Of a stretch of DNA of 5,226 nucleotides, positions 1-4,989 are shown one piece after another. The notes under the pieces are model-generated. The model saw nothing but the letters and a program-made list of their open reading frames with translations, was not told the origin of the DNA and searched no databases. The first letter of the stretch is position 1, and each line of letters opens with the position of its first letter. The DNA comes from Helicobacter sp. (lineage in GTDB: Bacteria > Campylobacterota > Campylobacteria > Campylobacterales > Helicobacteraceae), in contig JALEPE010000114.1 of assembly GCA_022766795.1 (NCBI GenBank), positions 1-5,226 of the forward strand, given 5' to 3'. A program made the position numbers and the translations under genes.

Positions 1-111
1 CCGAAAACAAGGGCTTTTCTAATGAGATTTTTTGGCAAAAATGGTATCGGTTTGGTTTTTTTAGAAAAGTTTTTAAAAAATATTAATGGATTGTGCGTGG
101 AATCTTTGTGA
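1..111 (+). other. Left-edge segment, possible 3' end of an upstream gene
   Basis: Two forward frames are open from the window edge. One ends at TGA 109-111 (36 codons) and one at TAA 84-86 (27 codons, ending in ...FRKVFKKY). Both are short, and neither matches a family I recognise. The second has the more protein-like lysine-rich tail, but T/A-rich DNA can give this by chance. A 9-base inverted repeat, CTTTTCTAA at 14-22 and TTAGAAAAG at 61-69, lies here with a 38-base loop. It is too spread out to be called a terminator. At most one of the two frames is the tail of a real gene, and the segment may be purely intergenic. Confidence 0.2.
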
Positions 112-130
112 TTTGTTTATGAGAAATTTT

Positions 131-140
131 GATATAATTT
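131..140 (+). promoter_or_regulatory. Putative sigma-70-type -10 promoter of the toxin-antitoxin operon
   Basis: A perfect TATAAT hexamer sits at 133-138 in the context GATATAATTT, about 43 bases before the antitoxin ATG. No convincing -35 box is visible near 105-116, only T-rich sequence. That fits the known weak -35 conservation of vegetative promoters in Campylobacter and Helicobacter. A short inverted repeat, AAATT at 124-128 and AATTT at 136-140, straddles the box. It could be part of an autoregulatory operator, as is common for toxin-antitoxin operons, but it is too short and AT-rich to be persuasive. Confidence 0.55.
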
Positions 141-180
141 AAGAAGTGAAATTACAACAAAATTCCTAAAAGGATTGAAT

Positions 181-459
181 ATGACAGCGTTAGAAAAACA
201 AGAAAAATTAGATTATGCCTATATTGCAGAGTTAAAAACAAAAAGCGAAAAAGAGTTAAGAAAAATGCTTGATAGCATAGAAGAAGAACAAACAGAACTA
301 ATCAAAAAAGGGCATTTTATTAAAGACGCTTTAATGGAAAAATGGCGCACTCCAAGCGAGGAACTTTTAGAGGCTATAGAGGAAGTTAAGAGGGGAGAAA
401 CCTATAAATGCTCATCTGGACAAGAAATGCTTGCAATAGTAAGGAACAATAACGAATGA
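181..459 (+). CDS. Antitoxin of a type II toxin-antitoxin pair (partner of YafQ-like toxin)
   Basis: A 92-residue, highly charged, mostly helical protein. Its inferred role is to bind and neutralise the toxin encoded directly downstream. ATG 181 is preferred over TTG 175 because the ribosome binding site AAAAGGA at 168-174 is 6 bases from the ATG and would touch the TTG. Residues about 20-50 are rich in Lys and Glu and look like a long helix. Residues about 58-88 (SEELLEAIEEVKRGETYKCS, then QEMLAIV) resemble the C-terminal neutralising segment of RelB/DinJ-type antitoxins. I see no ribbon-helix-helix N-terminus of the usual DinJ kind, so the DNA-binding part may be absent or different. The stop codon overlaps the toxin ATG (ATGA, 456-459), which implies translational coupling. 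The call rests mainly on gene context. The antitoxin family is not firmly assigned. Confidence 0.75.
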   Translation: MTALEKQEKLDYAYIAELKTKSEKELRKMLDSIEEEQTELIKKGHFIKDALMEKWRTPSEELLEAIEEVKRGETYKCSSGQEMLAIVRNNNE

Positions 460-725
460 AATATGAAATTGAGTTTTCTAAAAAGTTTAAAAAATCTCTT
501 AGAAAATTATCCGAAAATGACCAAGAGTTAGTAGCGGATATTGTAGATAGACTTGCAAATAATGAAACTTTAGAACAAAAATATAACGACCACGCATTAA
601 AGGGTAATTTTGCAGGTTTTAGAGAATGCCACATTAAGCCTAATTTATTACTCATCTATGAAAAGCAAGATGATATATTGGTGCTTTATTGTCTTAATGT
701 TGGCTCGCATAGTGAGTTATTTTAA
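456..725 (+). CDS. YafQ/RelE-family mRNA interferase toxin
   Basis: An 89-residue toxin of the RelE/ParE superfamily, YafQ branch. Family members bind the ribosome and cut translated mRNA. The sequence shows the branch signature: DHALKGN at residues 45-51, FRECHIKPN at 55-63, a hydrophobic LLLIY strand at 64-68, and the terminal GSHSELF at 83-89. Aligned by eye with E. coli YafQ, H46, H59, H85 and F89 correspond to the reported active-site residues H50, H63, H87 and F91. The residue matching YafQ Asp67, where H. pylori HP0894 also has Asp (from memory), is Asn63 here, which may alter activity. The length is normal for the family and the frame is intact. Its ATG overlaps the antitoxin stop, and no separate promoter is seen. 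The family assignment is secure. Whether the toxin is active is not known. Confidence 0.9.
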   Translation: MKYEIEFSKKFKKSLRKLSENDQELVADIVDRLANNETLEQKYNDHALKGNFAGFRECHIKPNLLLIYEKQDDILVLYCLNVGSHSELF

Positions 726-750
726 TATGTAAATTTCTTACTCCTTTTGA

Positions 751-918
751 AACTTTTTTAATTTTCTGGTAACTTTTTTTAAAACTTTTTGTAACTCCCC
801 ATTAAATTTTTTGCAAAATTTTTTTTGCGGAAATTAGCAACTTTTTTAATCCGCTTGCAAATTCCTTAAATCAATTCCTTTCAAAGCTTATCCTTTAAGC
901 TAGATTGTAACTTTTTAA
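751..918 (+). repeat. Five dispersed copies of AACTTTTT
   Basis: The octamer AACTTTTT starts at 751, 771, 783, 839 and 909, often followed by further T or TAA. Complementary-strand copies read AAAAAGTT. Given the local base composition I would expect well under one copy in this gap by a rough estimate, so the clustering looks real. Spacings of 20, 12 and 70 bases are close to whole helical turns, while the 56-base spacing is not. It may be a regulator-binding array or phased T-tracts that bend DNA. No known binding site is recognised. Confidence 0.4.
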
Positions 919-992
919 AAATACTTTAAGCAAATCTACACGCTTGCAACTCCCATTTTTACGCAATTTCTTTTAAAACAACTTCCGCAAAA
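823..992. repeat. 10-base inverted repeat flanking the middle of the intergenic gap
   Basis: TTTTGCGGAA at 823-832 is the exact reverse complement of TTCCGCAAAA at 983-992, with 150 bases between the arms. Each arm holds a GC-bearing core (TGCGGAA) that stands out from the surrounding T-rich sequence. Inside lies the direct repeat CGCTTGCAA (852-860, 941-949). A chance match of this length in a 330-base low-complexity region is not negligible. Confidence 0.3.
885..916 (+). terminator. Weak hairpin with downstream T run, possible terminator
   Basis: AGCTTA at 885-890 pairs with TAAGCT at 896-901 around a 5-base loop, giving a 6-base-pair stem with only two G-C pairs. A run of five T follows at 912-916, about 10 bases after the stem, which is further than in a good intrinsic terminator. 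It is the best candidate in the gap for ending the toxin-antitoxin transcript, but it is weak. Confidence 0.2.
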
Positions 993-1006
993 TTATGGTT
1001 TTGGTA

Positions 1007-1057
1007 ATGAAAAAAATTTTACTAGGATTGCATAAATTTTTTAAAAGGAGATTGTAA
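1007..1057 (+). CDS. Possible 16-residue leader peptide abutting virB2
   Basis: ATG 1007 opens the frame MKKILLGLHKFFKRRL and stops at TAA 1055-1057, directly touching the virB2 ATG at 1058. An in-frame ATG at 995 would make it 20 residues. The peptide is strongly basic and could form an amphipathic helix. No Shine-Dalgarno sequence precedes either ATG, and the virB2 ribosome binding site lies inside its last codons. It could be a translated leader that couples to or controls virB2, or an accident of an AT-rich region. The latter is more likely. Confidence 0.15.
   Translation: MKKILLGLHKFFKRRL
1029..1037 (+). promoter_or_regulatory. Weak candidate -10 element upstream of virB2
   Basis: TGCATAAAT at 1029-1037 resembles an extended -10 (TG, one base, then an AT-rich hexamer) but matches TATAAT only partly. 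It would place the transcript start only a few bases from the AAGGAG ribosome binding site at 1045-1050, leaving a very short leader. No stronger promoter is evident in the T-rich gap, so the operon's true start is unresolved. Confidence 0.2.
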
Positions 1058-1366
1058 ATGCTTAAAAGTTTTTTACAAAAGTTTTCATTTTTATTGTTTG
1101 TGAGTTTGCCTATGGCACTCTTTGGTGCAAGTGATTCTGCGCTTGGTAAATTTAAGGGCGAGTTTGAAACGCAAGTTACAAACACGGCAAGCGATATTGC
1201 TTCAATGGTAAATACTTTTGTGAGTGTGATTGGTATTTTATGGCTTGTTATTTTACTTATTATTGTAATGTTTAACAAAGAAAGAATGATGGAGCATATT
1301 AAAGGAATTATTGCAGTTTCTGTAATTTTAGGGATTGTTTGGGGAATCTCAAAATCACTCATCTAA
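1058..1366 (+). CDS. virB2: VirB2/TrbC-family T4SS pilin precursor
   Basis: A 102-residue precursor of the major pilus subunit of a type IV secretion system. It has a Sec-type signal peptide (basic MLKSFLQK, hydrophobic core about 9-21) with a likely cleavage after Ala24 in LFGA-SDSA. The mature protein is about 78 residues, a usual size for VirB2. Two membrane helices follow at about 53-72 and 82-98, separated by a short basic loop (NKERMMEH). This is the standard VirB2 topology, in which mature subunits sit in the inner membrane before assembly. ATG 1058 is set by AAGGAG at 1045-1050, 7 bases upstream. It is the first gene of the visible T4SS operon, and its stop lies 11 bases before the virB3 ATG. 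VirB2 is poorly conserved, so the call depends on topology plus position before virB3-virB4, and both agree. Confidence 0.88.
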   Translation: MLKSFLQKFSFLLFVSLPMALFGASDSALGKFKGEFETQVTNTASDIASMVNTFVSVIGILWLVILLIIVMFNKERMMEHIKGIIAVSVILGIVWGISKSLI

Positions 1367-1377
1367 AAGGATAAGCA

Positions 1378-1619
1378 ATGCTAAATTCATTTTGTTACAG
1401 AGAACTGACAAAAAACCAAAGGCGAAAGGCTTAACGATTACATCTTGGACGATTTGGGGATTCTTAACTTTTATTCTTTGGTTTTTGTTTCAACTTTATG
1501 CGATTCCTGTTGCGATTGTTATTTTAGCTCTGCTTTACACTTTGGAATTTTTTGATGAGGATATTTATGAGATTATCCAAAAACGCTCAAAAATCAAATC
1601 AAAAAAATATTATGCTTAA
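1378..1619 (+). CDS. virB3: VirB3-like T4SS inner-membrane protein, frame interrupted by a -1 shift
   Basis: VirB3 is a small inner-membrane protein that works with the VirB4 ATPase in T4SS assembly. ATG 1378 has a good ribosome binding site (AAAAGGA, 1365-1371, 6 bases away), but its frame reads only 18 codons to TAA 1432-1434. The VirB3 body lies in the -1 frame and ends at TAA 1617-1619. Joining the two frames at the A run 1410-1415 gives an 80-residue protein. It has an N-terminal MLNSFCYRELTKKPKAKGLT of the kind that precedes the first VirB3 membrane helix, then hydrophobic helices at about 24-41 and 42-58 and a charged tail. The -1 frame has no convincing start of its own: TTG 1335 lies inside virB2 with no spaced ribosome binding site, and TTG 1392 has none. 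It may be programmed frameshifting, phase variation, a broken gene or a sequencing error. Confidence 0.8.
1410..1416 (+). promoter_or_regulatory. Candidate -1 slippery heptamer A AAA AAC in virB3
   Basis: In the frame of ATG 1378 the codons read ACA AAA AAC CAA, so the heptamer has the canonical X XXY YYZ phasing for -1 slippage. After slipping, reading continues with CCA AAG GCG into the VirB3 membrane helices. Six consecutive A (1410-1415) also make it a replication-slippage spot. I see no strong downstream hairpin within about 15 bases and no Shine-Dalgarno-like stimulator just upstream, which argues against efficient programmed frameshifting. Confidence 0.4.
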
Positions 1620-1630
1620 AAAGGTAGGCA

Positions 1631-4171
1631 ATGGCTTTAGATGTTAAAAAATTTTTTACTAAAAAACCAAAAAAAGAAAAAATTCCTGAAGATTCTACAA
1701 AAACACAATTAATCACTTTAATAAATAAGATTTTAAAAGAGGGCGATAGTATTTTTACGATTCTACAACCTAAAATTTTTTCAATGGCGTTAGAAAGTAA
1801 TATTGCGCAAAAATACAATGAAGAAATCATTGTAACAAGCGATAAAAATTTATGTATTGGATTTGAATTGTTTGGTTATAGTTACTCCGCTATTACGCCC
1901 GAAGAGGAGTTGTCGCTTAGTGAAACAAGAAATCGTTTTTTTACTTCTTTGGGTGATGATGTTTCTGTAACGATTGTTTGCAAAAAAGAGAAAATCCTTT
2001 TAGAGTATATTAAGTCTGACATTAAAAATCCTTACGCAAAACAAATTATTGATAAATGGGAGAATTTGCGTGAAGCTTACCAAATCGTCTATTATTTTAT
2101 CATCTCCACAAAAAGTAAAGCAATTTTAGGGGAGCTGAATAAATTTAAAGACAAATTCACTAAGGAGAAAGACGAAGGGAATGGAATCTCTACCATTGAA
2201 TTAGATAGAATCCAAAAACAAGCACAATCCGTCAATTATGGTTTAGACCAAAAGGCAAATATACTTGAATCCTTAAAACAAGTTGTTAGAAATACACTTA
2301 GCGATTTTAAGCCTAGAACCTTAAGTGCTGATGAGCTACTAAACTTCTTTGCAAGTTATGCCAATATGAATAAAACGAATTTAAAATATAGCTATGAGCT
2401 TTTAACGGATTGCTATATTACGAGCGATGTGGAACTTAAAAAAGACTACTTTATTTTTCATACCAATGAAGCAAATAATAATATTCCAAGAGATGAAAAC
2501 AATAATCCACTAGAGCCAATCCAAACGAATAAGAAAATTTATGCAAGATTTATTAGTGTAAAAGCCTATGAAACAGAAAATATTTCAAGCAACATTAGCA
2601 CTGCGGTGTTAAGAGAGAACATAGAATATAGCATTTTTATTAGCACCGAATCTGTGCAAAAGGACAAGGCTTTAAAAATTATTAAAGATAAAGCCGTTTT
2701 TGCTGTGCAAGAGGCTAAAGAAATGTTACACGCATTAGACCAAGATATACGCTCCGATAGAGAAAAACTACTAGAAACAAGTTATTCTATTTTAATCCAC
2801 GCCCTAAATTTAGATGAACTCAACGAAAAGACGAATCATCTTAAAGGCGTGTTAGAGAATCAATATCTAGCAATGATTACTGAAACTTTGAATCTTGCTC
2901 CATTGTTTTTCTCTTTCTTTCCAAGCAGAAGCAACTTAAATGCAAGAAAAAGAAACTTGCAAAGCTCTAATCTAGCCACAATGATAAATTTAGAAAATGA
3001 TATTTTAGGTTTCAATAAGAATCGTTGGGGGAATGCGCCCGTTACGATTTTTAGACACTTAAGTGGAAGCCCATATTTTTTTAACTTCCACGCTACAACA
3101 GGCAAAGAAGCAAGTGGGCATACAATGATTATCGGAGGAACGGGAACAGGTAAAACGGCTTTAACGCAATTTTTAATGTGCAATCTTTTTAAATACAATA
3201 TCAATATCTTTGCAATGGATAAAATGCGCGGTATGCACAATTTTACCAAGTATGTAGGCGGAGAATACCACGATTTAGATGATGAAGTAGGCTTCAAGCT
3301 TAATCCGTTTTCCTTAACCAAAACAACCGAAAATCAAAACTTTTTACGGGCGTGGCTAGCGATGATGATAGGAATTGAAGAAAAAGATACACAAGCTATT
3401 AATAATATTCAAGACACACTTAAAAGATTAGAAATGGTAGAACACCCAAATTTCAAAGAATTTCACAACTCCCTTGAAACACAAAACGACCCCACGCGTT
3501 TAGATTTAAAGGCGGCGTATCAACCCTTTTTGGATTCCATTTTTAACAACCAAGAAGACGCCTTAAACTTTAACGAACAACTTTCTATTTTAAATATGGA
3601 CGCAATCATTAAAGATAAGACATTAGCGGGGCTTATGGCATTTTATATTTTCCATAAACTCTCTAATAATGCCAAATCCACAAACAAAGGCTTCTTTGTG
3701 TTTGTAGATGAACTAAAAGACTACCTAAACAATGAAATTATGCGTGAAAAGCTACTAGAAGCAATCCTAGAAGTGCGTAAGATTAATGGTGCAGTAATGG
3801 TGGCAACCCAAGACATAGGATTCTTTAAAGAGATTCCCAAAGGAAGCTCTTTTATTAACAATATGGTGAATTTTTTAATCTATCCTACAAAGAACGAGCA
3901 GACTTTAGAGGATTTACGCACAATGGCAAACCTTACGGGCAATGAAATTGCATTTTTAAGCAAAACCAATCCAACCGAACGCAAGATTCTGCTAAAACGA
4001 GGCGATTATTCCGCAATTTTAGATGTCAATCTTGCGCGTTTAGGGGGATTGCTAAATATATTTAGCTCTGACGCGGGCGATGTCAAGAATCTTAAAGCCC
4101 TAAGGCGTGCCTATGGCGAACAATGGCGAGATTTATACATACAAGGGCATAGAATGCCTGATGAAGAGTAA
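1631..4171 (+). CDS. virB4: VirB4/CagE/TrbE-family T4SS ATPase
   Basis: An 846-residue ATPase that powers pilus assembly and substrate transfer at the inner membrane. The N-terminal half matches the layout of the CagE/TrbE/VirB4 domain. The C-terminal half is a RecA-like motor. The Walker A motif GGTGTGKT is at residues 502-509, with Lys508 and Thr509 intact. Walker B is the hydrophobic strand ending VFVDE, with Asp693-Glu694. ATQD at 725-728 supplies the Gln727 sensor typical of VirB4/TraG-type motors. Length is within the family's usual 780-900. No membrane helix is obvious, so it is likely a peripheral inner-membrane protein. ATG 1631 lies 11 bases after the virB3 stop, with AAAAAGG at 1617-1623 as ribosome binding site. 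All catalytic motifs are intact, so this half of the operon appears functional even though the virB3 frame is interrupted. Confidence 0.97.
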   Translation: MALDVKKFFTKKPKKEKIPEDSTKTQLITLINKILKEGDSIFTILQPKIFSMALESNIAQKYNEEIIVTSDKNLCIGFELFGYSYSAITPEEELSLSETRNRFFTSLGDDVSVTIVCKKEKILLEYIKSDIKNPYAKQIIDKWENLREAYQIVYYFIISTKSKAILGELNKFKDKFTKEKDEGNGISTIELDRIQKQAQSVNYGLDQKANILESLKQVVRNTLSDFKPRTLSADELLNFFASYANMNKTNLKYSYELLTDCYITSDVELKKDYFIFHTNEANNNIPRDENNNPLEPIQTNKKIYARFISVKAYETENISSNISTAVLRENIEYSIFISTESVQKDKALKIIKDKAVFAVQEAKEMLHALDQDIRSDREKLLETSYSILIHALNLDELNEKTNHLKGVLENQYLAMITETLNLAPLFFSFFPSRSNLNARKRNLQSSNLATMINLENDILGFNKNRWGNAPVTIFRHLSGSPYFFNFHATTGKEASGHTMIIGGTGTGKTALTQFLMCNLFKYNINIFAMDKMRGMHNFTKYVGGEYHDLDDEVGFKLNPFSLTKTTENQNFLRAWLAMMIGIEEKDTQAINNIQDTLKRLEMVEHPNFKEFHNSLETQNDPTRLDLKAAYQPFLDSIFNNQEDALNFNEQLSILNMDAIIKDKTLAGLMAFYIFHKLSNNAKSTNKGFFVFVDELKDYLNNEIMREKLLEAILEVRKINGAVMVATQDIGFFKEIPKGSSFINNMVNFLIYPTKNEQTLEDLRTMANLTGNEIAFLSKTNPTERKILLKRGDYSAILDVNLARLGGLLNIFSSDAGDVKNLKALRRAYGEQWRDLYIQGHRMPDEE

Positions 4172-4182
4172 AAGGAGTAACG

Positions 4183-4320
4183 ATGAAAAAACAAGTTTTA
4201 TTAGTCTTAAGTTTAGCGATTCTTAGCGTAGTTTTTAGTGCTTGTAGCAATAAATACGCCATTAAACAAAGCCCTTGTGCTTGCTATGATATAGAAGTTT
4301 TACAAGAAAACAAAGGTTGA
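4183..4320 (+). CDS. Small VirB7-like outer-membrane lipoprotein
   Basis: A 45-residue protein starting at ATG 4183 after a strong AAAGGAG at 4171-4177, with its ATG 11 bases after the virB4 stop. Residues 1-20 (MKKQ, then a Leu/Val/Ile-rich core) form a lipoprotein signal peptide. The lipobox FSAC gives Cys21 as the lipidated residue, with Phe at -3 being tolerated rather than ideal. The mature peptide is only 25 residues and carries two further cysteines, Cys32 and Cys34, in a CAC motif. VirB7 proteins are small lipoproteins that stabilise VirB9 in the outer-membrane core, in Agrobacterium through a disulfide. The position directly before virB8 and virB9 matches virB7. No conserved VirB7 sequence motif is recognised, so the identification is by size, lipobox and position. 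Its TGA ends 2 bases before the virB8 ATG. Confidence 0.78.
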   Translation: MKKQVLLVLSLAILSVVFSACSNKYAIKQSPCACYDIEVLQENKG

Positions 4321-4322
4321 GT

Positions 4323-4979
4323 ATGCTAAATTTAAAAGACCCCAATTATATTTTTCAGTTAGAAAAGAATATTACAAAGATTCTTTTTATTCTTGTTGTG
4401 ATTCTAAGTGGATTGCTATTTTTAGCCCTTTTTTCTCTTGCGATTCTAATGCCACTCAAAGAAACTAAGCCCTATTTAGTCTTCTTTTCCGAGCCACAAG
4501 GTAGCTTCTTTAGAATTGAAACGCAAGGCTTTAATGTGCGTAGTGATATTGCGCTTTTAAAATCACTTCTTGCAGGTTATGTGATTAAACGCGAAACGAT
4601 TAATCGTATTGATGATGATGTGCGCTATCGCGAAGTGGCTTTGCAGAGTGAAAATAAGGTTTATAAAGTCTTCCAACAAGCCGTAACGCAAAGCGGAAGT
4701 ATTTATCAGACAAAGAATCTCTACCGAGAAATTGAAGTGATAAATAGCCAAATTTTAAGTCAAGATGTTGCCACAATAGAGTTTATAGCAAAAGAACGAC
4801 AAGGAGAATTGCAAACAGGCTACCAACGCTACAAAGCGACTTTAAAATTTGGATTTGAGCCTAAAGAAATTAAAGAAAATGCGATTCCATTAAATCCGAC
4901 AGGCTTTATTGTCTATGAATACGCTTTAAGCAAAGTCAATATTGAAAAAGACGGCACATTAAAAGCCGTTGCGCAATAA
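4323..4979 (+). CDS. virB8: VirB8-family T4SS inner-membrane scaffold protein
   Basis: A 218-residue bitopic protein. It has a short cytoplasmic N-terminus, one membrane helix at about residues 19-44, and a periplasmic domain of about 170 residues. VirB8 dimers link the inner-membrane complex to the core and pilus. Family features are visible: MPLKETKPYLVFF just after the helix (43-55), YVIKRETIN at 86-94, and NPTGFIVYEY at 191-200, which corresponds to the conserved NPxGF motif near the end of the VirB8 fold. Length is normal. ATG 4323 is chosen over TTG 4317 because AAAGG at 4312-4316 is 6 bases upstream of the ATG. The ribosome binding site lies inside the last codons of the upstream lipoprotein gene, so translation is probably coupled. 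No truncation is seen. Confidence 0.95.
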   Translation: MLNLKDPNYIFQLEKNITKILFILVVILSGLLFLALFSLAILMPLKETKPYLVFFSEPQGSFFRIETQGFNVRSDIALLKSLLAGYVIKRETINRIDDDVRYREVALQSENKVYKVFQQAVTQSGSIYQTKNLYREIEVINSQILSQDVATIEFIAKERQGELQTGYQRYKATLKFGFEPKEIKENAIPLNPTGFIVYEYALSKVNIEKDGTLKAVAQ

Positions 4980-4989
4980 AGGATAAATA

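Larger units (their letters stand above)
726..1057 (+). other. Non-coding gap between the toxin-antitoxin pair and the T4SS operon, with short repeats
   Basis: No credible gene was found on the forward strand of these 332 bases: every ATG/TTG-initiated frame ends within about 20 codons. The sequence is very T-rich on this strand. It contains five copies of AACTTTTT (starts 751, 771, 783, 839, 909) and three related AACTCCCC/AACTCCCA/AACTTCCG sites (793, 948, 980). There is also a 9-base direct repeat CGCTTGCAA (852-860 and 941-949) and a 10-base inverted repeat TTTTGCGGAA/TTCCGCAAAA (823-832 and 983-992). A weak hairpin GCAAAA-TTTT-TTTTGC lies at 813-828. The gap presumably carries the end of the toxin-antitoxin transcript and the control region of the T4SS operon. 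An origin of transfer or regulator-binding array is possible but unproven. Confidence 0.6.

Noticed and set aside
175..183. TTG 175 as the antitoxin start
   Set aside because: The AGGA at 171-174 is immediately adjacent to the TTG. ATG 181 has normal spacing.
386..655. Minus-strand frame across the toxin-antitoxin junction
   Set aside because: It overlaps two supported genes on the other strand and shows no recognisable motif.
741..749. AAAAGGAG on the minus strand in the intergenic gap
   Set aside because: It looks like a ribosome binding site, but no start codon with a usable reading frame follows at the right distance.
726..1057. CRISPR array or tRNA in the non-coding gap
   Set aside because: The repeats are 8-10 bases with irregular spacing and no conserved long repeat unit. 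No cloverleaf-forming sequence was seen.
973..1362. 129-codon open frame on the minus strand across virB2
   Set aside because: It is antisense to a clear pilin gene and has Ile/Ser/Thr-rich low-complexity content typical of complementing a membrane protein. It has no family resemblance.
1335..1380. TTG 1335 as the start of virB3
   Set aside because: It lies inside the end of virB2 and its purine-rich stretch (AGGGA) touches the TTG with no spacing. The encoded first 20 or so residues look like an out-of-frame read of virB2. ATG 1378 has a proper ribosome binding site.
1417..1445. Stimulatory hairpin downstream of the virB3 slippery site
   Set aside because: The AAAGGCGAAAGGCTT stretch contains repeated GGC but no complementary GCC arm, so no stable stem could be drawn.
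2860..3321. 153-codon minus-strand frame within virB4
   Set aside because: It is antisense to the Walker A region of a well-supported ATPase. Its content mirrors that coding strand and shows no domain.
4317..4325. TTG 4317 as the start of virB8
   Set aside because: The AAAGG at 4312-4316 would abut it, while ATG 4323 is correctly spaced 6 bases away.
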